This document shows positions 27,315 to 35,144 of a stretch of 64,000 nt of DNA, piece by piece. The DNA is taken from contig NZ_JABTTS010000008.1 in NCBI RefSeq assembly GCF_018638295.1, positions 62,001 to 126,000 of the forward strand, given 5' to 3'. The notes beneath the pieces are model-generated. The model did no database searches and was not told the origin of the DNA. It saw nothing but the letters and a program-made list of their open reading frames with translations. Position numbers and translations under genes: made by a program. Numbering within the stretch: position 1 is the stretch's first letter; each line of letters begins with the position of its first letter. Origin of the DNA: Streptomyces sp. CHD11 (lineage in GTDB: Bacteria; Actinomycetota; Actinomycetes; Streptomycetales; Streptomycetaceae).

Positions 27315-28465
27315 CGCTGTCGTTCAAGGCCTCGATGGTGGGGCCGTCCAGGGTGGGCAAGACGACCCTGCTCACCGCCATTCTGACCGAAACCGAGAGC
27401 ATGCTCGCGGGCAGCGGCATCAGCCTCGCCATGGACGAGACGACAGAGAGGAGGGTCAGCAAGAACCGCAAGGATCTGCGCCGGGCCGTCGAGGCCCGTG
27501 AGTTCGACGCCGCCTCGCTCGGCGGCAGCCAGTCGATGGCCCTCTACGACCTGACCCTCCAGGCCGCCGGGGACAGCACGACCGGCATCCCCTTCAGCAT
27601 TCTCGACTATCCCGGCAGGTGGCTCGACCCGGTCCGGCGTGCCGAGGCGCACGAGGCCAGGAAGAACTGGCCCGCGTGCGAGGCGCACATCACGGAGAGT
27701 CTCATGCTCCTGGTCCCCGTGGAGGCGGCCGTCCTGATGGAGGCGGTGACCCCGGCGCAGCGCGGAGCGGTGGCCGACCTGCTGGGCTTCGAGGACGTAC
27801 AGGCCATGGCACGCAAATGGGCCCGCGCGCGCAACCTGCCAGAACACCGCGACGAGCCGGCCGTCCTGGTACTCGCCCCGCTGAAGTGCGAGAAGTACTT
27901 CGACGACAACGGCGGCAAGGGCCGGGACAGCGCACGACTGCGACAACTGGTCCGGGAGAAGTACAGGACGATCGTCGGCGTCGTGCAGGAGGAGACGAAG
28001 GACCGCAGTGTCCGGGTGATCTACGCCCCCATCGACACCTACGGATGCGTGGACCTGATGGAAGGGGAGTGGATCGACGCGCACGACGCCGACGGCGACG
28101 CCACTTTGGACTTCCGCGGCCACTACCGGTTCCGGGAGATCCCGCCCGAGGTCAGGCCCAAGGCGGCCGGCACCGTGATGCGGGAGCTGTGCCGGTGCGT
28201 CGTCTCCGGACAGGAGACCGCGGAGCAGCGGCGATCCGAGGCCGCGAGAGCGGACCACGAGGCGGCCCTGGAGCGCAGATCCGAGCGCAAGGGCTTCTGG
28301 GGCGCGGTGGAGTACTACGTCTCCGGCGAGGCGCTGGAGAACAGGAACACCAGGCGGGGCAGTCTGCAGGTCATGACGGAGTCACAGCGGCGCCGGCAGC
28401 AGTTGAGGACCGTGCTGGAGCGGATCGCCGGACAGTCCGCCGACGAGCGGGTGGAGGAGTGGTGA
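27311..28465 (+). CDS. Second P-loop GTPase, gene 4 of the GTPase operon
   Basis: This 384-residue protein opens almost directly into a P-loop, GPSRVGKTT (residues 11-19), and has a G3 motif DYPG at 99-102. No clear NKxD G4 motif was found. Middle residues LMLLVPVEAAVLMEAV and VLVLAPLKCEKY look like core beta strands. The C-terminus is strongly charged and helical. It looks like a TRAFAC-type small GTPase fold with a tail. TTG at 27311 is taken as the start because GGGGGGAA lies 7 nt upstream, it overlaps the previous stop as TTGA, and it is only 30 nt before the P-loop. It probably works with the large GTPase upstream. Confidence 0.8.
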   Translation: MTLSFKASMVGPSRVGKTTLLTAILTETESMLAGSGISLAMDETTERRVSKNRKDLRRAVEAREFDAASLGGSQSMALYDLTLQAAGDSTTGIPFSILDYPGRWLDPVRRAEAHEARKNWPACEAHITESLMLLVPVEAAVLMEAVTPAQRGAVADLLGFEDVQAMARKWARARNLPEHRDEPAVLVLAPLKCEKYFDDNGGKGRDSARLRQLVREKYRTIVGVVQEETKDRSVRVIYAPIDTYGCVDLMEGEWIDAHDADGDATLDFRGHYRFREIPPEVRPKAAGTVMRELCRCVVSGQETAEQRRSEAARADHEAALERRSERKGFWGAVEYYVSGEALENRNTRRGSLQVMTESQRRRQQLRTVLERIAGQSADERVEEW

Positions 28466-29280
28466 GCGGACCGGTGCGCGCCCATCTGATGACCCGGGGC
28501 ACCCTGCGGGGCCACGACTACACGTTCCTCGGCGACTCCCCGGCCGAGCAGTGGTGGGACACCGTGGCGGGCTGGGTGTTCATGGAGAGCGAGGAACTGA
28601 TCGTCCGACGGAACGGGGAGAGCGGCGCGGGGCTCGTGATCAGCGGCATTCCGTCGCGGCGCACCGACGTGCTCGGCACCCGGGTCCGGCACACCGTGGT
28701 GCTCGACGACGCGCAGCACGACCAGCGGCTCGCCATGTGGCTGGTGCGGTGCGGACTGGACGACACGGAGCGGCGACGGCTGGGCGAGGCCCTGGACGCC
28801 GCCTTCGAAGCCGACTTCGTCGACGCCCTGATGTCCGGCGCGGACGGCGACGCCGGGGCCGTCGGGTCACGGCTGCTCGACGCGCTCCGGCGAGCGGCCG
28901 GGGAGCAGGACGCGCCGGAGGAGGAAGAGGACCTCACGGGCTCGTGGGCGGGCCCGGTCCACGACGAGGAAGCCGGCAGGGCCTTCACCGCGCGGGTCCG
29001 GCACCTGCTGTCCGACGGGGCGTCCCCCGGATACGCCTTCACGACACACGCCCTCGGCACCCTCGACGGGGTACGGCGAGTGGCGTCGGAGTTGCCGGAC
29101 GACGTGGCCGTCCTGCTTCACGACGGGAACCTGCGGGGGGTCGAACGGCTAAAAAAAGCGCCCGTCCCGGCACCGCGCCGGGACAGGGCCACCGTCGGCG
29201 GCAGGACTCGCACGCTCGCGCTGGCCTTGATCGGAGCGGCGATGACACTGGGCATCTGGTGGCTGATCCGGCAGCTGTGA
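28462..29280 (+). CDS. Tail-anchored protein with internal slippery site, gene 5 of the GTPase operon
   Basis: This 272-residue protein has a mixed alpha/beta N-terminal region (WWDTVAGWVFMESEELIVRR), an acidic linker (PEEEEDLTG) and a single C-terminal membrane helix (TLALALIGAAMTLGIWWLI), so it should be tail-anchored. The GTG start overlaps the previous stop (GTGA), with GGAGG just upstream. Codons 230-232 read CTA AAA AAA, a heptamer A_AAA_AAA that is very conspicuous in such GC-rich DNA. A -1 shift there bypasses the membrane helix and continues in frame into gene 6. No known domain was recognised. It may recruit the GTPases to the membrane (inference). Confidence 0.8.
   Translation: MSGPVRAHLMTRGTLRGHDYTFLGDSPAEQWWDTVAGWVFMESEELIVRRNGESGAGLVISGIPSRRTDVLGTRVRHTVVLDDAQHDQRLAMWLVRCGLDDTERRRLGEALDAAFEADFVDALMSGADGDAGAVGSRLLDALRRAAGEQDAPEEEEDLTGSWAGPVHDEEAGRAFTARVRHLLSDGASPGYAFTTHALGTLDGVRRVASELPDDVAVLLHDGNLRGVERLKKAPVPAPRRDRATVGGRTRTLALALIGAAMTLGIWWLIRQL
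29135..29188 (+). promoter_or_regulatory. Candidate -1 ribosomal frameshift signal
   Basis: In order: GGGGGG (29135-29140), a 10-nt gap, the slippery heptamer A_AAA_AAA in the zero frame (29151-29157), a 6-nt spacer, then a perfect 8-bp stem GTCCCGGC/GCCGGGAC with a 5-nt loop (29164-29184). The stem can be extended by CCC/GGG with one bulge to 29161-29188. The layout mirrors the E. coli dnaX signal. The -1 frame is open from 28551 to 30011, so a shift gives a 516-residue fusion of the first 232 residues of gene 5 with all of gene 6, and no membrane anchor. Confidence 0.6.
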
Positions 29281-30011
29281 TGGCGTCGCTCGCGGAGTTC
29301 CTCGACAACGCGAAGGGGCGCTACACACTGGAGTACGCCCTTCCGGAGCGGCGGAATGCCGCGAAGCGGCCTTACCGGTTCGACGTGGAGATCCTTCTCC
29401 CCCTGGTCGAGGGCACCATGTGCCTGGAGTGGGGTCCGCGCTCCGTCGAAGGACGCGTGGTCCTGCTCGAGCGGCCCAGGAAGACGCAGCGGGACGAAGG
29501 GCGGCGCACGGGCGAGTTCGTGTTCACCGTGCAGGGCAGTTCGGAGGTGAGCCTCGACATCGAGGTGTCCTTCACCAATGGCTGGGGCGATGTGATGACC
29601 TCAGTACTCGAATTCGTCAGCCCGCACGAATCGGACGACCTGAGACGCCACCTCGCCCGTCTCCTCGTGCGGGCGGACGAGCAGGTCGAATCGGCCGGCG
29701 CCCTCTGCGACCGGCTCGCCGAGGCGGAGGAACCCGCCGGCCTGCTGGCGCACAGCGAGGCACTGTGGGCCCACGCCCGGCTGCTGCTCCTCATCGGCCG
29801 GGACGAGGCCGCGGCCGGACGCGCCGCGGAGGGAGCGGCGCAGGCCGCCCGCTCGGGTCTCCCGGCCGGTGAGCGTATGGCCCGGTCCGGTGAGGTGCTC
29901 GCTTCCGCCCTGAGATGGTCCGGGCGGACGGACGCCGCCGAGCGGGTCGGAAGGATCCTTCCGGTGCGTCCGCCGGCGGAAGGGGAGCCCGGCCGGCGCG
30001 ACCCGGCCTGA
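29280..30011 (+). CDS. Protein of unknown function, gene 6 of the GTPase operon
   Basis: This 243-residue soluble protein has a beta-rich N-terminal half (FDVEILLPLVEGTMCLEWG and VSLDIEVSFTNGWGDVMTS) and an Ala/Arg-rich helical C-terminal half resembling tetratricopeptide-like helices (HSEALWAHARLLLLIGRDEA). The ATG overlaps the stop of gene 5 as TGATG, and no good ribosome site precedes it. It is therefore made either by reinitiation or, through a -1 shift in gene 5, as the C-terminal part of a fusion. No known domain was recognised. It is the last gene of the operon; the next gene is on the opposite strand. Confidence 0.78.
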   Translation: MASLAEFLDNAKGRYTLEYALPERRNAAKRPYRFDVEILLPLVEGTMCLEWGPRSVEGRVVLLERPRKTQRDEGRRTGEFVFTVQGSSEVSLDIEVSFTNGWGDVMTSVLEFVSPHESDDLRRHLARLLVRADEQVESAGALCDRLAEAEEPAGLLAHSEALWAHARLLLLIGRDEAAAGRAAEGAAQAARSGLPAGERMARSGEVLASALRWSGRTDAAERVGRILPVRPPAEGEPGRRDPA

Positions 30012-30048
30012 CCGGGAGGCGGCGGCGCGACGATGGGGCCCCGGCGGC

Positions 30049-30204
30049 TCAGCCGTGCTCCGCGTTGTCGCCGGACGGGTCGGTGGCGTCCGCCGGGTCG
30101 CGTTCGCCCTCGGCCTGGGAGGGGGTGGTGTGCGGGATGTCGGGGGTGGTCCACTCGGCGTCGTCCCGGTCGCCCTCGGCCTGGGAGGGAGTGTGTTCGG
30201 TCAT
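30049..30204 (-). CDS. Small acidic TPSQAEG-repeat peptide
   Basis: A 51-residue very acidic peptide with two copies of the motif TPSQAEG followed by an acidic tract (DRDDAEW and ERDPADA). AGGAGG lies 9 nt before the ATG, so translation is likely despite the small size. It has no signal peptide or membrane segment and is probably disordered. I have a recollection of similar TPSQAEG peptides in other streptomycetes, with no known function. It lies on the opposite strand from the GTPase operon, next to the STAS-ANTAR gene. Confidence 0.7.
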   Translation of the reverse strand: MTEHTPSQAEGDRDDAEWTTPDIPHTTPSQAEGERDPADATDPSGDNAEHG

Positions 30205-30262
30205 CGTGCCGCCTCCTGATCGCGCGGGGTCGTGTCCGGCGGGTACCCCGGGCGGGCCGGGC

Positions 30263-30943
30263 TCACCGTGACGAGCGGCGGGACAGCGCCCGGGACAGGG
30301 CGGTGCGTATCTCCTCGGGCGGGGGAGTGCCCTCCGCCGCCGCACAGGAGGTGAGGGACTCCGCGACGTCGCGGAGTTTGGTGTTGGACAGCTGGGACGC
30401 CTCACGCAGGATGTGCCAGGCCTCGTCCGAGCTGCAGCCGTACGTCGCCATCAGAATGCCGCGGGCCTGGTCGATGACCGGACGGGAAGCTATCGCCTGC
30501 CGCAGCTGCTCGACCTCCTCCTGGAGCACGTGCAGCCGCTCCTCCCGTTCCCGCGCCACCGCCGAGGAGAGCGGCGACGCCGGGTCGCCGAGGGCGGGAG
30601 AACGCAGCGGGTCCGTGGTGTCGAGGCCGGCCAGCTCGAGGATGCGGCGCGGCTGCCCGTTCCACCGGGTGGCCGTGACCGGCACCGCCCGACGCCGGCT
30701 GTGGTCGCGCAGCACCTCCAGGAACTCCAGCCCCGCCGTGTCCATGAAGTACACACCACTCATGTCCAGATCGACCCGGGCGGTGCCGGTGGGCAGCTGG
30801 TCCAGCTTCTCGGACAGGGTCCTGGCGCTGCCGCGCACCAGCTCGCCGCGCGGGATGAGGAGTGCCCGGTCCGCGTCCATGCGACCGCCGATGACCAAGA
30901 TGTCCTGCCTTCCCGGGAGAGGGCGTGATGCCGCGGAGGTCAT
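30263..30943 (-). CDS. STAS-ANTAR regulator
   Basis: This 226-residue cytoplasmic protein has an N-terminal STAS domain (RVDLDMSGVYFMDTAGLEFL, about residues 55-75), which in anti-anti-sigma factors binds an anti-sigma kinase. A coiled-coil linker (REREERLHVLQEEVEQLRQA) leads to a C-terminal ANTAR RNA-binding domain (RPVIDQARGILMATYGCSSD), which usually acts by transcription antitermination. The combination links partner switching to RNA-level control. AAGGCGG lies upstream of the ATG at 30943. The next genes on the opposite strand also encode STAS and MEDS-kinase proteins, so this is a signalling cluster. Confidence 0.88.
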   Translation of the reverse strand: MTSAASRPLPGRQDILVIGGRMDADRALLIPRGELVRGSARTLSEKLDQLPTGTARVDLDMSGVYFMDTAGLEFLEVLRDHSRRRAVPVTATRWNGQPRRILELAGLDTTDPLRSPALGDPASPLSSAVAREREERLHVLQEEVEQLRQAIASRPVIDQARGILMATYGCSSDEAWHILREASQLSNTKLRDVAESLTSCAAAEGTPPPEEIRTALSRALSRRSSR

Positions 30944-31153
30944 GTCACCGCCTTGTCGGTACTCGGGGCGCGGCGCCGGGGTGCGTCCGGCCGCCACCGG
31001 CACCGGAGCGGTAGGCTGCGCACGGTCCCGGCTCCCTGTCGGTGCGCCTGCCCACCTGGCGGCGCACTACACGCCGTGTCGGGCAATGGCCGGGAACCGA
31101 CGGGGATGTGCGGGTCCCGGGGAGGTGCGGGTCCCGGGGACGTGGGGAGACGG

Positions 31154-31510
31154 GTGTTGGGCAGTCGGCATCGGACGCCGCAGGGACCCGGAGGTCCGGG
31201 ACCGTCCCTGACGGTGCGCCCCCTGGAGGGGTGCCGGGGGATCCGCGCGGCCGGAGAGATCGGTCTGGCCGCGCACCAGCTCTGGGAACGTGTCCTGGAG
31301 CAGGCCGTGCGCGAAGGAGAGGACGTGTACTACCTGGAACTGTCCGAGGTGACGTTCGTCGACGTCGCGGGCGCCGGCGCGCTCGCCACCGCCGCGGGGC
31401 GGCTCGGCGACGGACGTCGGCTCGTGCTGCGCCGGCCGCCGCCCGCGCTGCGCCGGGTGCTGGATACCTTCTGGCCCGGCCTGTCGACGATCGAGGTGTC
31501 GGAGTCATGA
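31154..31510 (+). CDS. STAS-domain anti-anti-sigma-like protein
   Basis: A short protein with a STAS fold: GIRAAGEIGLAAHQLWERVL, then YYLELSEVTFVDVAGAGAL, where the usual phosphorylatable Ser of D-S-x-G is replaced by VAG. It may therefore bind its partner without phosphorylation control. The start is uncertain. GTG at 31154 has GGGAGA upstream; GTG at 31214 would begin just before the domain. The stop overlaps the next gene as ATGA, so this is a STAS plus MEDS-kinase pair. Confidence 0.75.
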   Translation: MLGSRHRTPQGPGGPGPSLTVRPLEGCRGIRAAGEIGLAAHQLWERVLEQAVREGEDVYYLELSEVTFVDVAGAGALATAAGRLGDGRRLVLRRPPPALRRVLDTFWPGLSTIEVSES

Positions 31511-32463
31511 GGAGTACCGCGGACGCGCCCCCGGGAGTCGCCTCCGACCCCTTCGTCCACCCCGCCCTGTTCTACCGGGACGACCAGGAGTACCTGGACG
31601 GCACCGTCCCCTTCGTCCGCGAGGGACTGACGGCCGGCGAACCCGTGGCGGTCGCCGTGCCCGGTGAACGGCTGCGGCTGATCCGGGACGCGCTCGGCGC
31701 CGACGCGGAGCGGGTCCGGCTCCTGGACATGAGGGAGGCCGGACGCAACCCCGGCCGGATCATCCCCGGTGTGCTGCGGGCCTTCGCCGACGCCCGGCCG
31801 GCCGGGCACCGGGTGCGGATCATCGGCGAGCCCATCTGGGCGGGCCGCTCGGCGAGCGAGTACCCGGCCTGCGTCCAGCACGAGGCGCTGATCAACGCGG
31901 CCTTCCAGGGCCGCACGGCGACCATCCTCTGCCCGTACGACACCGTGCGGCTGCCCGCGCACGTCGTCGAGGACGCCCGTGCCACCCACCCCACCGTCAT
32001 CGCCGGCGGCTCCCGCCGGGGGCGGCCCAGCGGGAGCTACGCCCCGGACACGGCCGTCGCCCGCTACAACGAACCGCTGCCCCTGGTGGCGGACGCCATG
32101 ACCTTCCCCTTCACGGACGACTCGCTGCCCGCTGCCCGGTACGCCGCCACCGACGAGGGGCGGCGGCTCGGCCTCACCGGTGTCGCCCTGGAGGACCTGG
32201 CCCTCGCCACGGCCGAGCTGACCACCAACAGTGTGCTGCACGGCGGCGGGTCGGGCGTCCTGCGGGTCTGGGGCGAGGACGGCCGGGTGCTGTGCGAGGT
32301 GCGGGACCGCGGGCGCTTCACCGACCCGCTGGCCGGACGCCGGCCCGCCTCCCGTGACCAGCGCGGCGGGCGGGGGCTGCTGATGGTCAACCTGCTCGCC
32401 GACCTGGTACGGGTGCACACCGGCGACGAGGGCACCACGATCCGCTGCTGGTTCTCCGGCTGA
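31507..32463 (+). CDS. MEDS-domain protein with anti-sigma-type ATPase (HATPase)
   Basis: This 318-residue protein has an N-terminal MEDS-like domain (HPALFYRDDQEYLDGTVPFV, VRIIGEPIWAGRSASEYPAC), which in other proteins senses methanogen/methylotroph-type small molecules. A C-terminal GHKL/HATPase domain follows, with the N-box ELTTNSVLHGGGS, the G1 box VRDRGRF and the G2 box GGRGLLMVNLLADLV. It is thus an RsbW-like serine kinase or anti-sigma factor fused to a sensor. It is coupled to the preceding STAS gene by ATGA. The target sigma factor is not evident in the window. Confidence 0.86.
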   Translation: MRSTADAPPGVASDPFVHPALFYRDDQEYLDGTVPFVREGLTAGEPVAVAVPGERLRLIRDALGADAERVRLLDMREAGRNPGRIIPGVLRAFADARPAGHRVRIIGEPIWAGRSASEYPACVQHEALINAAFQGRTATILCPYDTVRLPAHVVEDARATHPTVIAGGSRRGRPSGSYAPDTAVARYNEPLPLVADAMTFPFTDDSLPAARYAATDEGRRLGLTGVALEDLALATAELTTNSVLHGGGSGVLRVWGEDGRVLCEVRDRGRFTDPLAGRRPASRDQRGGRGLLMVNLLADLVRVHTGDEGTTIRCWFSG

Positions 32464-32480
32464 CGGCGGGCCCGCGTGGC

Positions 32481-33518
32481 TCAGGCCTTCAGCGGGTCCA
32501 GCACCATCGGCGCGATCCTGCCCTCGAGCATCGCGCCCAGCCCCTCCACCGCGCACAGTTCCGGCCGCTCCGCGATGTGCACCGGCATGCCCGTCGCCTG
32601 ACGCAGCATCTGGTCCAGGCCGGGCAGCAGGGCGCTCCCGCCGACCATCATGATGCCGCGGTCGGCGAGGTCGGCGACCAGATCGGGCGGACAGTCCCGC
32701 AGCACCCTGCCGATGCCGTCGAGGACGGCGGTGAGGGGTGTCTGGATGGCCTGCCGCACGGCGGCCGTGTCGACCGTCACGCAACGGGCGAGGCCGGTGG
32801 CGACGTCCCGGCCGTGGATCTCCGTCGACTCCGGGCCCTGCGGGGTGAGCCCGTTGCCGGACAGGGTGAGCTGCAACGGCCGTACGGACTGGCTCGGCAG
32901 CATCAGCTCGTGCTGGTGGCGCAGGTGCTGCACGATCGCGTTGTCCACCGCCTCACCACCGACCGGAACACGTTCCGCCCGCACGATCGCCCCCAGCGAG
33001 AGCACGGCCACCTGGGTGGTCGCCGCACCGCACACCATGATCATGGTGGCCTCGGGCTGCTCCACCGGGAGGCCGCAGCCCACGGCCGCCGCGATCAGCG
33101 TGTCGACCAGTTCCACCCGGCGGGCGCCCAGACCGACCAGCGTCTCGATCGCGGCGCGCTGGGCGAGCGGATCGGCGTCGTGCGGGGTGCAGGCCGCAGC
33201 CCGCAGCCGCGGCTTGCGGCGCAGCGCGCGGCGGGTCCGGTCACCGATCAGCTGCCGCAGCATGCGCTGGGCCATCTCGATGTCGACGACCGTGCCCCCG
33301 GTCACGGGCCGCACCACGCGGATGTAGGCCGGTGTACGGCCCGTCATCTTCTCCGCGAACTCGCCCACCGCGATCAGCGCGCCCGTACGGGTGTTCACGG
33401 CGGCGACGGACGGCTGGTCGACGACGAGTCCGACGCCCTTGACGAACACCCGGGTGCGGGCCGCCCCCAGGTCGACGGCGAAGTGGCAGCGGCGCAGCTG
33501 CCCCAGACTTGCGGTCAC
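32481..33518 (-). CDS. mbl: MreB/Mbl-family bacterial actin homologue
   Basis: This 345-residue ATP-binding actin-like protein has a phosphate-1 motif FAVDLGAARTRVFVKG, DQPSVAAV, VVRPVTGGTVVDIEMAQRML, a phosphate-2 type segment VCGAATTQVAVLSLGAIVR and an adenosine motif GIMMVGGSALLPGLDQML. In Streptomyces such proteins assemble at sporulation septa and in the spore wall rather than for hyphal shape. GTG at 33518 (GGAGGG 8 nt upstream) was chosen over the upstream ATG at 33575, whose extra 19 residues are unlike the family. The name mbl follows my recollection of the S. coelicolor neighbourhood. Confidence 0.88.
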   Translation of the reverse strand: MTASLGQLRRCHFAVDLGAARTRVFVKGVGLVVDQPSVAAVNTRTGALIAVGEFAEKMTGRTPAYIRVVRPVTGGTVVDIEMAQRMLRQLIGDRTRRALRRKPRLRAAACTPHDADPLAQRAAIETLVGLGARRVELVDTLIAAAVGCGLPVEQPEATMIMVCGAATTQVAVLSLGAIVRAERVPVGGEAVDNAIVQHLRHQHELMLPSQSVRPLQLTLSGNGLTPQGPESTEIHGRDVATGLARCVTVDTAAVRQAIQTPLTAVLDGIGRVLRDCPPDLVADLADRGIMMVGGSALLPGLDQMLRQATGMPVHIAERPELCAVEGLGAMLEGRIAPMVLDPLKA

Positions 33519-33788
33519 GGCAGACCCTCCCGAGTGCGGCCCGGCGGCCCGCCGGGCGGCGGACCTCTCAGGCATCGTGCGCGCCGGCCGGGGGCGCCCG
33601 CCTTTCCTGGGGGGCCGGGTGGGGGGCCGCCGAACGGGGGGCGGGGCGGGCCGGGACCGTGCCGCCGCTCCCGGCCGTGTGCGCTTCCGGCTGTGCGCCG
33701 TTCGGCGGCTGTGCGCTGCCCCGGCCGTGAGGCGCGCGCGTCCGTGCGCGGAGACCTCCCGGTGCTCCGTGACCGCGGGCTCCCTCCG

Positions 33789-35144
33789 TCACGGAGAAGG
33801 GACGGGACGGCCCGCCTGTCCCACGATCCCTCTCACCACCCCCAGCTCCACCAGGTCCTGCGGACGGACGCGGAGCCGGTCCGCCGTCGTCTCCGCCTCC
33901 TGCGGGGGCCGTTTGAGGATGGCGGCCGCGAGCTCCGGGGCGATCACCGAGAAGTAGCTGTCCGGGGTGGCCCAGGTGTTACCGGGAGCCGCCAGGGCCA
34001 GGGCGCCGCCGGAGCCGCCCTCGCCGACGACCAGGGTGGTGACCGGCGTACGGGCGGAGGCCACGGCGCCGAACAGGTCGGCGATGGCCGGTCCCGCCCC
34101 CTGCCGTTCCGCCTCCGCGTCGTTGGCCGCGCCCGGCGTGTCCACCAGCGTCAGTACCGGGATGCCGAGCCGGTCGGCGAGCCGGACCAGCCGGGCGGCC
34201 GTGCGGTACCCGGCGGGCCGGGTCGCCGCCCCGGTCTGCGCCGCGTAGGCGACCGTGCGGCCCTCGTGCTCGCCGAAGCCGCAGACCATGCCGCCGGGGT
34301 CGGTGCCGCCGCAGCGGTCGCCGCCGATCGTCACCCGGGAGGTGAAGTAGGCGTCCAGGTAGGCGGTGGCGCGGGGGCGTTCGGGGGCGCGGGCGCGGCG
34401 TACCGCCTCCCAGCCGGTGGCCGGGAGGTCCCGCGCGCCCAGCGGGAGGGGCGGTGCGGCCGGGGTGGTGGAGGGGCGGGTCAGCAGTCGCAGCCAGTGG
34501 CCCAGGGTCTCCCGCAGCTCCTCCGGCCGTACCAGCGCGTCCGCCGCGCCCGCGGCCACCTGCGCCTCGGCTGTGTACGCCGCCGGGTCCGCGTCCACCG
34601 GCCGGACCCGGGAACCGGCGAAACCGACCTGGGCGCCGGGCAGCGCGAGGACGACGTCGGCGCCCGCCCCCAGCGTGGCCCAGCCGCCGCCGGTGGTCGG
34701 GTCCCGCACCACCGCGATCTGCGGCAGTCCTGCCTCCCGTGTGAGCGCCGACTCCCGGGCCAGCCGCTGCAGCTGGGTGAGCGCGAGCATGCCCTCCTGC
34801 ATCCGGCTGCCGCCGGTGGCGACCAGCACCACCACCGGCAGCCGGTGCGCGCGGGCATGGACGTACGCCGCCTCCAGACGGTCGCCGGTGCGCTCGCCGA
34901 GGGAACCGCCGAGGAAGCCGAACTCGAAGGCGGCGACGACCGCCTCGGTGCCCCCGATCCGGGCCGTGCCGCAGATCACCGACTCCCGCTCGCCGGTGCG
35001 ACCGGCGGCGCGGGTGTGGGCGGCGTCGTAACCGGGCCAGTGCAGCGGACCGTCCGGGACCGGCTCCCGTATGCGGGTGGGGAGTTCGGTGAAGTCGTCG
35101 GTGACGGCGGCCGCGGCCTCGCGGGCGGAGAGACGGTCAGCCAC
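33789..35144 (-). CDS. Acyl-CoA carboxylase carboxyltransferase (AccD/AccA-like fusion)
   Basis: This 451-residue carboxyltransferase has both halves on one chain. The N-terminal half (GFLGGSLGERTGDRLEAAYV, VATGGSRMQEGMLAL) resembles the beta subunit crotonase fold, and the C-terminal half (LTLVDTPGAANDAEAERQGAG, VVGEGGSGGALALA) resembles the alpha-type half. It would transfer CO2 from biotin to an acyl-CoA, giving a malonyl-type product. Its start overlaps the end of matB by 8 nt on the same strand. Co-transcription with malonyl-CoA synthetase suggests supply of malonyl-CoA extender units. No biotin carboxylase or carrier subunit is in the window. Confidence 0.88.
   Translation of the reverse strand: MADRLSAREAAAAVTDDFTELPTRIREPVPDGPLHWPGYDAAHTRAAGRTGERESVICGTARIGGTEAVVAAFEFGFLGGSLGERTGDRLEAAYVHARAHRLPVVVLVATGGSRMQEGMLALTQLQRLARESALTREAGLPQIAVVRDPTTGGGWATLGAGADVVLALPGAQVGFAGSRVRPVDADPAAYTAEAQVAAGAADALVRPEELRETLGHWLRLLTRPSTTPAAPPLPLGARDLPATGWEAVRRARAPERPRATAYLDAYFTSRVTIGGDRCGGTDPGGMVCGFGEHEGRTVAYAAQTGAATRPAGYRTAARLVRLADRLGIPVLTLVDTPGAANDAEAERQGAGPAIADLFGAVASARTPVTTLVVGEGGSGGALALAAPGNTWATPDSYFSVIAPELAAAILKRPPQEAETTADRLRVRPQDLVELGVVRGIVGQAGRPVPSP

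Noticed and set aside
22261..30011. Region considered as a prophage or integrative element
   Set aside because: No integrase, excisionase, replication or structural phage gene and no clear flanking repeat was found.
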